Below, in pieces: positions 46,701 through 57,570 of a stretch of DNA of 64,000 nt. Position numbers and translations under genes: made by a program. Position 1 is the first letter of the stretch; the number at the start of each line of letters is the position of its first letter. The notes beneath the pieces were generated by a model that ran no database searches, was not told the origin of the DNA, and was given only the letters and a program-made list of their open reading frames with translations. This DNA is from Eudorina sp. 2006-703-Eu-15 (Eukaryota; Chlorophyta; Chlorophyceae; Chlamydomonadales; Volvocaceae). The stretch is taken from positions 1,045,211-1,109,210 of the forward strand of contig BDSI01000030.1 of assembly GCA_003117195.1 (NCBI GenBank), given 5' to 3'.

Positions 46701-49700
46701 TTTTATGCACAAGTTACTAATAAAGGTTACGATGCGAATTATTCTCGAAAGCAGTCATAATCGGATATGGCTTTAAATGTGATCTTAAACGTACGGCATG
46801 TAACGTGAATCTGCGGCGGGGCAAGCCGAGCAGAACACGGCGACGTTGGTTCTCGCATCTCCCTGCCGCGGTAGGTGCTTGCGTGTGCCTCCAGACTCCC
46901 TGTCCCAACTATATATTCGCTGCGCTGGCGTGCTGTCCAATCTCCGTATGTACGTGCAGCCAATGTGGGCAGCGACGACGTCGTCCTCACCGCCATAGGC
47001 GCGGCCCCCGCAGCCATCCTCATCGGCCCTGACGGTGACATCACAGACGACCAGCCTGTCGTACTCAACGCCACGGCATCGTATGATCCCGAAGCGACCC
47101 TACCTGGTCTGCAAGGCCTGGCATTCAAGTGGGAATGCAGGTGGGCCTTATGCTGCGCAGCGCTGCGTTGGCCGCTTCGCGCTCTCAAGTCCGACCAGCC
47201 GTGCATGCTGCACCCTAGAATGCACGCAATAAATCAATCTCATAATAAGTTGACAACGGCGCCCCCAACTTGCTTGTATCATCTCCTCATACATACGTCA
47301 TGAGCACGAAGGAAACCGCTCTCGCGGGACTTCGTCGGCAAAGCGTGCGGGCGGAGGTCACGAGCGATCTCCGTCCGCAACGATTCCCAACCAACTAACT
47401 GTCCTCACGCCCATCGCCTGGTTCTACTATGGCGACAAGCAAATGTCGTATGGTGCGGTGGGCGTCTATCTGGCTGTTGTTATTTGCAGGCGGGATGACT
47501 ACCCCGTCCCGTGCTTTCGAGGGTCGCAGCAGGGCGACGACTCCGCGCTGGGGCTGGGGCTGTGGGTGCTGCCCGCGGGGCTGCTGCAGAACGGCGTGGT
47601 CCACACCTTCACAGTCACGGTCATCAAGCCGGCGGGGGCCGGGCCTGCGGGGGCGGCGGCGCCCCCGTCGGCGACTGCGGCGGTCCGCTTCCGGCCTCGG
47701 CCCGCGTCTGAGAAGTTCCCGCGGGGCCTGCTGAGGCGCCTTTGCTCGGGGGCTGCGGCTTGTGCGGCGCCGCACCCGACCACCCGGCGACTTGCGCTGT
47801 TGCTGCTGCTGGAGGAGGACTACAGGTGGGGGATTTCGCTGTCTTTGTTGACAAAGGGGTACAGGTGGCGGAATGTTCAATCCAGCCAGCGGGAATACGG
47901 AAGGGTCTGCTGCCAGTTGGGGCCTCGGGACTGGTCGCTCGGCGGATGGAGGGTCCTGCACGTTCGTTTGCGAGGGGTCGATTCGGTGATACGATCCAGT
48001 TGATGTCAGGTGGGGCTTTCTGGAGATGCGAGGCGAAAACGACGGTGCGAGTAGATGAATTGCTCCGGCCGATCTTGGTTTATTAACATGCATCCAACAG
48101 CTCGCGCCCTGTGCGTGGGTCGCTTGACCTACATGCATATGGTTTACCTTCTTTGGTTCCTCGTTGCTCACGACGGCCGTCTATCTTCAGCGTTTCGTTG
48201 CCTTTTTGCTGGAATGAACATGTATGGGCTGATGGCTGCCTTGCTTGTGGTGCCTGACCTACCGCGTATACCTGCCTTTCCCACATGCAGCGACGCAACC
48301 GTTGTCTGGTCCAGCGACCAGATCCCCAGCGGCCTGGGCGCCCTCAGCGCCGAGACCGCCAAAACCGACAGCACGCTGCCCGCCAACGCAGTACGGCTCA
48401 GCATTCCACCGTCGTACCTGCCCATGACCCAGCCCGCCGTCACCGTGGTCGCAAACCTGGCCTACGCGGGTGCGACGGGCATGGCGTCTGTGATCGTACA
48501 GCTCGACAGCCCGCCAGAATGCAGCTTCGACCCAGCCAATGCGTCGGCGTGCCTCAGTGTCGTACTTGCGGCCGGCAAGGATACGTTTCCGTTGGCAGTT
48601 GCCGTCGTACGGGCGGTTGGCTTCACGGACGCCCAGGACGCCCAGCAGCTACTACGGTACGAGTTTGGGCTTGGCGATCCATCTGAGGGAGATGTGCGGC
48701 AGGTTGGCACGGGGTCGTCGGCGTCTCTGGCAGGCCTGCGCAACGGTACCGTACAGATATACGGCTGCGCGCTCGACAGTGCAGGGTCCCGTACTTGCGG
48801 TACGGGTACGGTGGTGGTCAAACCACCGGGCCCCGCCTTCAACGCGACCGCGGTTTTGGCATTGCTGGATTTGGACTCTCTTGTGGCGGTGAGCACCAGT
48901 ATGTGGATGTGGGTTTAGGGTATGGAGTGTATGATGGCGTTAGCTGCTGTCAGAGCTAGCGGTTGTCAACGCCGGGGAAAGATTCGCAATATTGTCAGTC
49001 GTGCAAACACTCAACGGGCCCGTTGTTATTAAGACATCTGGCTGCTGGAGTGTGCCTTCTGCCTTGCTTGCTAGCCGCCTGCCCTTTAGGGTGCCAATGC
49101 GTGTGCCCGCTAGCAGCCAGGAAGCATGTGAGCCCAATGCCAAGCAAGGTCCCAAGGACAAAGCCCAGTAGTCAGACGGAAGTTATCAGCAAATGGACAT
49201 TCAGCAGTTCGTTGACAAACCCGCCGCCCGCGCTCTCCCGCCTCCGTCCCGTCCCTTCCGGAGCAAAGGGTAACAACCCCGGCGCAATGCTCCAGGGAGC
49301 GGCCCAGACGGCGCTCCTGCTGGGGATGATGGCTGCCGGCGGAGGCGACGGCGGCAGTACAAGTGATGACGGGGCGGCGCAGCTGCTGCTGGCTTCACGC
49401 AGTGAAAAGCTCCTGTCCGGCTTGATGTCCAACCTCGGTGGCGGCTTTGACAGCGACCGCGTGAGGGCGGGCCGGTCAGGGGGACATGCACGTGCGCGCG
49501 GTTTTTTGGACACAGATCGACACCGACATGGACGGTGTGCCACTACTAGCTAGCTACAAGCCCATCAGCCATCACTGCTGCTGCTGCAACGCGCATCGCC
49601 AGGGCTGCACCACGCACGCCGCACATGCATTCGCCCCGACCATGCCTTCAATGGAACGAGGCGCCGCGGGCGGTTGTCTGCTGTGGGCCTGCTATGAGAT

Positions 49701-52083
49701 CCCCCCTCAAGGAAACCCTAGCAACCCGTACCCTATCCCACCCTCCATCTCCCACCCGTAACCTACCTACCTACCTACCTACCTACCTACCTACCTACCT
49801 ACCTACCTACCTACCTACCTACCTACCTACCTACCTACCTACCTACCTACCTACCTACCTACCTACCTACCTACCTACCTACCTACCTACCTACCTACCT
49901 ACCTACCTACCTACCTACCTACCTACCTACCCTACCTACCTACCTACCTACCTACCTACCTACCTACCTACCTACCTACCTACCTACCTACCTACCTACC
50001 TACCTACCTACCTACCTACCTACCTACCTACCCCCCCCCCTACCTACCTACCTACCTACCCCCCCCCCCCCCCCCCCCCCCCCCTACCTACTTACCTACC
50101 TACCTACCTACCGCGCCCCCACTGCCGCCGCCACCGCAGGGCCTGCTGGTGGCCTCCACCGTTGCCAGCCTGGCAAAGAGCGGCGGAGAGCTGGTGCCCG
50201 ACTCCACAAAGGCGAAGTACGGGAACGCCGCTAGAGAGCTGGTCGATGCAGCACTCGGCACCGCCGGCGCTGCAGGCGGAGGCTCCTCTTCCTTCTCATC
50301 CTCCTCCTACTCCTCCTCCGCTTTAGATCCCGCCTTTGGCAGCAGGATCTGCGCCCTTTTCGGCGTCTCAAAACCCTCATTGAGATCCATATCAGGATCC
50401 GGATCTGAATCTGGGCGGAGGAGGGGCTGGCAGCGACGACGCCGCCTGGGCGCAACGCAACAGCAACAGCAGGTGGCTCAGGAATGGCTCAACAACACGG
50501 TCCAGGCTGCGTTGAGACTGGCAGGAGGCCTGGCAGGCCTGGCTGTGCCTGGAGGCGACGGCGTCAGCTCGTCCGGCAGTGGCGTGCACCTCTCGGTCAG
50601 TGCCGTACAGGTGTACGGCAGCGGCGCCGCAGCCACCGCCACGGCGACGGTGTCAGCCGGCGGCGGGCCAGTGCTGGCGGTGGCCGCCGTTGGCGGCAGC
50701 AGCAGCGGCGCCGCCGGCGGGCGTCGCCGGCTGGTAACACTATCGCAGCTGCGCGCAGAGGACGATACATACGTTTCCGCAGTACTTCCTCCGGTGCCCT
50801 TCCCGCTGTTGCCGCACTGGCAGCGGCAACAGCGAGTACTGCAACAGCGGCGGCGGGTCCAGCAACAGCAGGTCTCCCCACTGGCTGCCGCCACTCCCGC
50901 CGCCGCCGTCGCAACCTTAAACCTACCCGGCAGGGTTGCGACCAGCGCCGCGGGGTACGCCCTGTCCTTGGTATACCTGTCCGCCTCGGCCACCTCCGTG
51001 ACCGCCGCTCTGGGTTTGAGCCTGCCCGCGTCTGTGACGCTGCGCAGCGGTGTCGTACAGCTGGCGTGGACGACGACGTCATCCAGCTCCCCTGCGACGC
51101 CGCCGCCGCCGCCGCCGCCGCATCTGGGCGGCGCCGCCACCATCACGCTGCGAATCCTAACCACCGACTACGACCCCAGCAAAGTCGGCGCGTGCCTGTC
51201 GTACAACGTCACCGCTGCGACCGTCACCGGCCCCCTTACGGGCCTCGCATCCGCCGCCAGCTCAGCGACAATGCTGTCGTACAATGCGACCACGGGTCTG
51301 GTGACGTGCGTCGTCACCGCGGTCGCCGCATACGTCGTGGCGCAGGGCCCCGAGTCGGCCTATCCCGGTAGTCCGCTACCGACACCCTCATCGACCTCTC
51401 AACCGGTGGCGGCGGCGGAGGCGGCTGCACCGCCCGCAGCCATCATCACAGGTGCAGGCCTGGCTGCGGGCTTGACGACGCAGGCGGCGGCCTCGCCGCC
51501 GCCGCCGCCGCCGTCTCCCACCAACGTCCAGCTGGCGCCCGGGTCCGTCTCCGGCCTCGAGCCGCACAACAGCAGCGGCGGGCTCAGCATGGCCGCGATC
51601 TTGGCCATCGTCGGCGGGGCTGTGGGCGCGGCCATCTTGATCTCGGCGCTGGCGCTTGTGGCTGTGAGGGCTCGCCGCAGACATCACCAAGCGACCGCCT
51701 TCTCGGGCCGGCGGGACGCTGCCGCCGCCGCTGGGCTGCAGCCCGCGCAGGCCGGCGGCGGCGGCGCCTTGGCGGCGGGCCCGCTGGCGGATGGGCCGTA
51801 TTATTCCAGCAGCCCCGCACCGACGACCGCACAGCAGGGCTGGTGGCCCTCGGCGGGTACGCAGGTGGTTCCGTTCGACTCAAGTTCGGCGCCAGCAGTA
51901 GTGGCGCCGACAATGACGCAGCAACAGCAGCAGCAGCCGCAGCAGCAGCAGCTCCGCTGGCGAGGCGGCTACCCGGCGGGTGCCGTTTCCGGCGGCGGCG
52001 GCACGGCGCCTGCTGCTGTGCCGCGCGTGAGGACCGCCTGGGACGACTCGGCGTCGAGGCTCGCCGCCGAGCCGCTTGATTGA
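40800..52083 (+). CDS. Very large REJ-domain-type membrane protein with hydroxyproline-rich stalk
   Basis: Exons: 40800-40940, 41013-43331, 43889-43969, 44193-44461, 45357-45426, 45812-45977, 46360-46515, 46960-47140, 47490-47825, 48291-48888, 49176-49460, 50140-52083; phases agree throughout and total 2181 aa. Exon 1 ends in a signal-peptide-like stretch ([18 protein letters not shown]). Exon 2 encodes a Pro/Ser-rich stalk with tandem [15 protein letters not shown] units, then a Cys-rich region ([20 protein letters not shown]). The following exons encode short beta-rich blocks typical of REJ (receptor for egg jelly) modules, such as [20 protein letters not shown] and [14 protein letters not shown] with LAFKWEC. 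The last exon has many Ala/Val/Ser strands, then one membrane helix ([20 protein letters not shown]) and an approximately 135-residue Gln/Ala-rich tail. It probably sits in the cell surface or matrix. Exons 47490-47825 and 48291-48888 are the least certain junction. Confidence 0.7.
41687..42160 (+). repeat. 45-bp coding minisatellite ([15 protein letters not shown])
   Basis: About ten tandem 45-bp units in exon 2 of the REJ-type gene encode a 15-residue Ser-Pro-Pro repeat. Units differ mainly at one C/T position and by a few late substitutions (PRPPLP). Such motifs are substrates for prolyl hydroxylation and glycosylation in algal wall and matrix proteins. Confidence 0.9.
43986..44050. repeat. 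ATGG tetranucleotide microsatellite in intron
   Basis: About sixteen GATG/ATGG units lie just after the donor at 43970; a TCTGGACGCACCCCTG repeat follows at 44070-44110. Confidence 0.9.
44668..44711. repeat. CAGTTAGGG minisatellite in intron
   Basis: Four to five copies of GGGCAGTTA lie in the intron between exons 44193-44461 and 45357-45426. Confidence 0.8.
45203..45239. repeat. GCGGT pentanucleotide repeat in intron
   Basis: A run of GGTGC units lies about 120 bases upstream of exon 45357-45426. Confidence 0.75.
49760..50112. repeat. CCTA tetranucleotide array with poly-C interruptions, in intron
   Basis: About 350 bases of almost pure CCTA repeat, broken by one unit slip near 49929 and by two C tracts at 50031-50090, fill most of the intron between exons 49176-49460 and 50140-52083. 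It creates a false ORF of LPTY repeats. Confidence 0.95.
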
Positions 52084-52158
52084 TTGAAGGCGGTGGTGCG
52101 TGGCCGTCACGGCGGCAGCCAAGGCTGCGTTCGGTCGGCGGAGTCAGATGGCCCCGCG

Positions 52159-52163
52159 TGTAA
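52159..52163 (+). terminator. TGTAA polyadenylation signal of the REJ-type gene
   Basis: TGTAA occurs 75 bases after the stop codon at 52081-52083, supporting that this is the true 3' end of the gene. Confidence 0.5.
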
Positions 52164-53740
52164 CGCTGGGTTACAGTATAAGTCCCTAACAATGACCCTG
52201 CACAGCATCTCGAGAAGCCTTTGGCCGCGCCGTGTTACACCGCGGGTGTCATGTGAAACACAGACACGTGCGTACATACACGCAAAGTAAGAACAAGTTA
52301 CTGGCACACATGCACAGTACGTAGGTTGCACGCGTTGTCGTTTGTATTGCCAAGCAATTTATTTATGATAATCGATCAACGGCTCGCAGCAGCGACGTAC
52401 GGCGTTCACCGTCGTCGTTGACCTACGTACGTTGACCAGCCCCTCAATCGACCATACATCCAGCCAGTGATCGGTCAGCATGCATCACAATGATGAGACA
52501 ACGACGGACCCGCCGCCGCGCGGTCCAAGCGACCGTCTACATACAGACCGCCGCGCGAGCGAGGTAGGGCAACTGGGCAGGTAGGCCTGCGTGAACGAAC
52601 GCGCGGCGGCAGGTGCTGAAGGATGAACGCTCACGAGCATAGAACTGTCATCATGCATGTCCGCTGTAACGAACATCCTTATTAATGTATGGCGGGGAGT
52701 TTCTTCGCAGTGATCGATGCATCTGCTGGCTTCCGCCCTTGTAAGGCTTGTTGAATGGACGTATGTTCATTTCCGCGCGGTATAGTTGCTTGTGGCGTTT
52801 CGGCTTACGCTTTCTGCTGCGTACGCCTAAGATGACTAATGAAGCTTGCGTGTTCGTTAATGCAGCGTATGTAGACAGCGCGCGGACGCCATCCACGCAG
52901 GGGCGGCCGGGGCCGTGGATGGTCTTGTCTCATCACTTTTTGGTGTGTATGTTGCGTCGCACGCTTGCTTATACCTGCTTGTTTATTTGGATGGAATGCA
53001 TGACGTGCTGCGTCTGCGCCGGCGGCGGTAGCGGCGGGCGGGGCGGCTCGCTCCGCGGGCAGGCAGGGGCGCGCGGCTGCGTGGTCGGCGCATGCCCGAT
53101 GCGTAATGTGTGGGCGGGGGTCTATCTATCTGTGCTTTACTATTGACTGGGAACAGAAGCAGCAGCAGATCGTTTTGCGTGAGGCAAGACGACGATCGAG
53201 TCGAGACGGAGGAGGCAGAAGGCAGCAGGTAATAATTGCTGATCAATGTACGTACCGACGTACGTACCGACGTACGGCGGGCATCGCAGCGAGAACATGT
53301 ATGTAGTGCCTGTATGTGTGCGGTACTTACCGCAACAGCCAAGCAACCGCTGTGGTCGATCGCGGGAGGGAGGGATATCAACAATCTGGAGGGCACGTGC
53401 GTGGGCTGTCTCTCACAATTGAGGCGGGAATACTTACTCTTTACCACGCGTGGGTTCTAATGACCTTCACTTGCTTGGCCGCCTGAAGGCGGCATGCATC
53501 CGCCGCCACGCACGTACGGCCCCACGCGCCTTGCGTGCGATGCAGGACTCGGGAAGGCGTGCCCCCCGCCTCGCTCGTTCCTGTATGTATGTGATCCGTC
53601 CTGTCCGACGAGTGGCGGCTCCACGCAGTACGTGGTTCTGCTGGCGATCTCAAACGAATGCATGATGAACTCATTGCGCAGCACGTACGCACTAATAATT
53701 ATTGATCATGCATCTTAAGCATCGTGAGCAGCCTCGGCTT
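52164..53740. other. Intergenic region, no supported gene
   Basis: CGTACGTAC-type motifs recur (for example near 52425 and 53245-53275), as they do in the introns of the REJ-type gene. ORFs here are short and without domains. Confidence 0.4.
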
Positions 53741-53754
53741 CTTTGTTTTGACAT

Positions 53755-54480
53755 GTGTACCGCCTCCGCCCTGCCGAAGAAGACCTAACCACGGCCATGC
53801 AATATGCGGACGATACTGAAGTGATCATGGGCAGCTCGGCCGAACTCGGGCATTTCCTGGCGAGCATGGACACCTTTGCCAGGGGTTCGGGACAGAAACT
53901 GAACCCCGACAAGGTGGAACTGTTTCCGGTGGGACCCGCTGAGAAAGGGGTAGAGGCAGGAGGCGAGGAGGTTCGGTGCTGGATGCGAGTGGTCAAAACC
54001 GCCATGGCGTTAGGCCTGCCGTACACGGACGTGGATGGCGCCCCGGAGATGGACTGGGGAGCGCAGATGGACAAGGTTGGCGTCAGATTCACGAGGATTT
54101 CGCAATTGTCACTGTCCGCCTTCGGGAGGGCATCGGCAGCCGCGGCGTACGGGCTGCACAGACTCACTTGGCACATGGAGCATGGCGGGATGCCTCCGGA
54201 GGCAGTGATAGACCGACTCGAAGGGTGGACGGCACGCCTAGTAGATAGGGCCCAGGGCCCCGAAGCCACCGAGAGGCGGCCTACTGGGATGCCACGTAGT
54301 CTGCTGCCTGGGCACCCGGCGGTGGGGGGCTTCGGCGCGCTGCCGCTGCGGGAACATATCCGAGCGCGCTGGGCCTCAACGGCGGTGCGGTACATGAGGA
54401 GGACACGCCACCAGAGGGCCGTCCCCTGGCAACGAGTTGTGGACACGATCCTAGCGGACGCCTCAGAGGCATGGAAGTAA
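53755..54480 (+). pseudogene. LINE reverse transcriptase fragment (YADD palm onward)
   Basis: 242 codons. AMQYADDTEVIMGS is RT motif C with two catalytic aspartates, followed by GQKLNPDKVELFPVG (motif D/E region), the usual order in LINE reverse transcriptases. Motifs A and B upstream are absent. The frame ends at TAA 54478-54480, and the homologous protein appears to continue in another frame at 54488, so a frameshift or small deletion separates the two parts. It cannot make an active enzyme. Confidence 0.8.
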
Positions 54481-54487
54481 GCCGCGC

Positions 54488-55804
54488 ATGGTGCTTACGG
54501 CAACGGGCGACAGCCCATGGAGAGGGATTCGAAGGCTAGAACCAGAGGTACAGCGGGTCGTGACAGCCCTAGCCGCCCTGCCGAGAGTGGTGGACATCGC
54601 CGAACACCCGCTCTCCCCGGGGGCATGGTGCTGGAACGCACCACTGTGGGGGAACCCACTGCTCCCGGAGGAACTGCCCCAGGGGGGCCGCCCCGGCCTC
54701 GAGCATATATTCCCAGACCTGGTGGACTGCATCGGGCTGCAAACGATCGGACAGTTCATCCGTGTGGGGGAGGCGCTCCGGATGGTAACAGACGGCTGGG
54801 CAGAGCCACACTACATAGACTCCGCTCGCATGGCACGGTGCGCCGCACGGGCATGGGCGACCTTCGCACAGGATTGCCTGGGCTCTCGCGCGGGGGCCAG
54901 GCGATGGGGTGATTGGCGGCAATGGGCCGAACTAGACCGACGCCTGGTGGACCTTCAAGCAAGGCTGCCAGCGGCCTGGGTGGCAGCAGCCCTAGAGGTA
55001 CGGGCGGATGGGTCCCAGGGGGCGCATGTGCCCACGGAAGAGGACGTGACGGCCATGCTGCTCGATCGCATGGGCTGCTGGCGGTTGAAAAATGGGCTGA
55101 AGGTGGCCCTGAGAGAGTACTCTGTTCGAGTGGGGACGGCGATGCAACTAGCAGAGGTGGCGGAACGGCGCAGTTCGGCCCACTTGCTGTTTGCCTGTGA
55201 GGCGGTAGGACTGGGGGCCACCGACCCGATCACTCAGGTGGCGGCCGCCCGGATCCAGGGACTGCTGAGCCGCCTCTGGCTTAGTACCCGGTGGGAAAAT
55301 GAGCGTAAGGAGGCCTTTTGGCGCCTCACAGTCGATGGCGTCCCGTTGTTGGGCAATTCCCATATGCGCCACGCGAGGGTGGCGCGGTGTGGGTGCGGTG
55401 GATACCCAACGGAAGGCGAGGGGACAGAAACACCCCGCCAGCACCATTTCTGGTCGTGCCGGGTGGCCCAGGCGGTGGTGGGTCAGATGGAATCGCGTCT
55501 AGGGGCGCGGATACGGAGGACGCATGTCTGGCTGGCGGAACCCCCGCCACCCGTTGAGCAGTGTGTATGGGATGTGGTGGTGTTGGCCGCGATCGCGGCC
55601 ATGGAGACTGGTCGCCGATTCATGGCGGCCGCCCTGCGGCGGTCAGTACCAGGTCAGGGTACGACTGTACGGCCGGGACCGAAATTGGCAGAGCAAGGGG
55701 AGCGGCGCGCAGTCGCTGACTTTGGGGGCGCCTTCACGGGTTTGCCCAGTTGGGCCTCCCGAGACGTGGATGGACCTCGGTGGGCCCCTTCCAACCTTTC
55801 TTGA
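54488..55804 (+). pseudogene. LINE ORF C-terminal part with zinc-knuckle-like motif
   Basis: 439 codons, shifted by one frame relative to 53755-54480. It is Trp/Arg/Ala-rich and ends with a Cys/His cluster, CGCGGYPTEGEG then RQHHFWSCRVAQAV, which resembles the terminal zinc knuckle of many LINE polyproteins. The frame is otherwise intact, which argues for recent insertion followed by one frame-breaking change. Confidence 0.7.
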
Positions 55805-56375
55805 AAGTGTCGGGGGGAGTCTTGCGGTGTGCGGGGCCTGCTCCCGATGAGGGATGAGGCACGGGTTCCCCGCCCTCTACCTGTTTGTATTCGGGTTATC
55901 CGACCCGGGGCTCAAGTTGGGGACCTGGCCTGCCCTCAGATTGGGTAGGAGGTAGGGCTCCCGTTGGTGTGTTATTGCTTGACCTAGGTATTTCTTCTGA
56001 TGCGGGCTACTCCACTAGCGGTCGCTGGGCAGTGTCACGAGCCAGGCGTGGGTCTTCCAAGGCCTCGACAGGGTGCAGCGTTGGGTGCCTCAGGGGTGGT
56101 GGTAGCTGGGTGATGGGGTGCCTGTGTGGCGACCTCCCCTGTGCTTGGCTTTATCCACTTCTGGGGATTCTGCCCTCTGCTGTGCCTATCCCTTTGGTAG
56201 TGTTGCCCCGCTGCGCGCCTCTGCTTGCTTCGGTGTCTGGCTGGGTGGGGTCATGGCCCGGTGTGTTTTTGGGTGCGGCCTTGAGGTGTGGAGATGTCCT
56301 GCCGCGGGGCCTGCTGGGGCTTGCCCTGGTACACACCGGTGATCCCTTTGGGGTCCGCTGTAACGTTCATTCAAA

Positions 56376-57255
56376 TGGTACTAGCAGCGGTGCGTGTCTT
56401 TCCTCCTTATTAGTCCCCCTGCGCGCCTTCCCCACCTCGCTGTAAGGAATGGTCTCCGTGGACGTACGGATGCTGCTGTGCATCTGCTTTGTCGTGCATC
56501 CATACAATGTAACCGTTACAAGGAGGTAGTACCACTAGCTAGTCCCGACCGGGCGACCATATATCATTTGAATTTTACGAAAGTCACGACACCATCTGTC
56601 AGCCGTCCACGCATCCGTCCCGCCATGAGTTTACCTACGTACGGCTCCGTCGGCCCTGCATGATTTGAGGTAATAATTTATACTAAATTCAAAATATACA
56701 ATACTCAGATCTAAGCCGAGGCGTATGTAATTATTAAGGGCGCGGGGGAACGTTACAGGCGAGATGTATGATGGGTTTCCCCTGGCCTTCGTTTGCACCT
56801 TCCGCCACCATTATGATACGAGGTACAATTTGCGTGAATGAGTGGACGTCTGCCAAGTAAAGTATGGATGGCGGGGCCAGTGCTGGGTCTTCCGGGACAC
56901 CGACAGGTTGTTGAAGCCGGGTCGCGGACTTTTGGGGTCGCCAGGCTGTATCGGTCTGCCGCGGCACACTTTGTTCATCAGTGAGTCATTTCTGTAAGGG
57001 CTCGGGGGCGTCAAGTCGCTGGCGATATCATACGCTGTGGTGCACAGGGTAGTCACGCAGCACGGGAGGGCGAGCGAGCGAGGGTCAGCGAAAGTTGTAA
57101 ATTTGGGCCCGATCTAGGTTTTGCAATCATGCTATGGATTCAACCATTACCTTATGACGAGTTGCTGCGGCTGCGAGGAAGGCTGCTATGACGTGTGCAA
57201 TTGGGCTGCGGATTAATGGTAGCCAGGGTAATCAATGATCGATTACCCTTGATGG
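56376..57255. other. Intergenic spacer between LINE and MULE
   Basis: AT-rich in its middle part (56660-56740). No gene or further repeat supported. Confidence 0.4.
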
Positions 57256-57264
57256 TAATAGTGA

Positions 57265-57513
57265 GCATACCGTCCGCGACACCCGGCCAATATGAGACGC
57301 CGCCCTGGAGCGGTGAAACATGCTTCGTTGTCAGTGCGGTTCACGCAACGGCAACGTGTCTACATGTTATAGGTTTGATAGCACTGTTCGTTGCAATAAA
57401 GATGCAGGGATAAACTTGACATCTCCACACTCGCGTTTGTCATGCAAGACCGGTTCACATAAGCTCCTTGCCAGGCAGCGTCCGTTGCATATCCGCTTAT
57501 AGCTATACGTTCT
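57265..57513 (+). repeat. MULE left terminal inverted repeat
   Basis: Aligned to the reverse complement of 61109-61362 with few differences; it includes CACCCGGCCAATATGAGACG near the outer end and GGCAGCGTCCGTTGCAT near the inner end. It contains a 61-codon chance ORF that is mirrored in the right repeat. Confidence 0.9.
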
Positions 57514-57570
57514 TAGACCCAAACGCTTTCCTAAGGCAATCAACGGTAACTTTTTTCAGTCCACATCCGA

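Larger units (their letters stand above)
53741..56375 (+). mobile_element. 5'-truncated LINE (non-LTR retrotransposon)
   Basis: The coding part starts abruptly just before the reverse-transcriptase YADD box, so endonuclease and the RT fingers are missing. It continues through RT thumb and C-terminal sequence into a noncoding tail of about 570 bases. That tail ends CCGCTGTAACGTTCATTC at about 56375 and its last 190 bases are shared with the array at 38876-39870. The 5' boundary is approximate and no target-site duplication was found. Confidence 0.75.

Noticed and set aside
49625..50326. Open frame encoding an LPTY repeat protein
   Set aside because: It is the translation of the CCTA microsatellite; the flanking exons of the REJ-type gene splice around it.
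57320..57502. 61-codon ORF mirrored at 61122-61304
   Set aside because: Both copies are inside the MULE terminal inverted repeats, so the similarity reflects the repeats rather than a gene pair.
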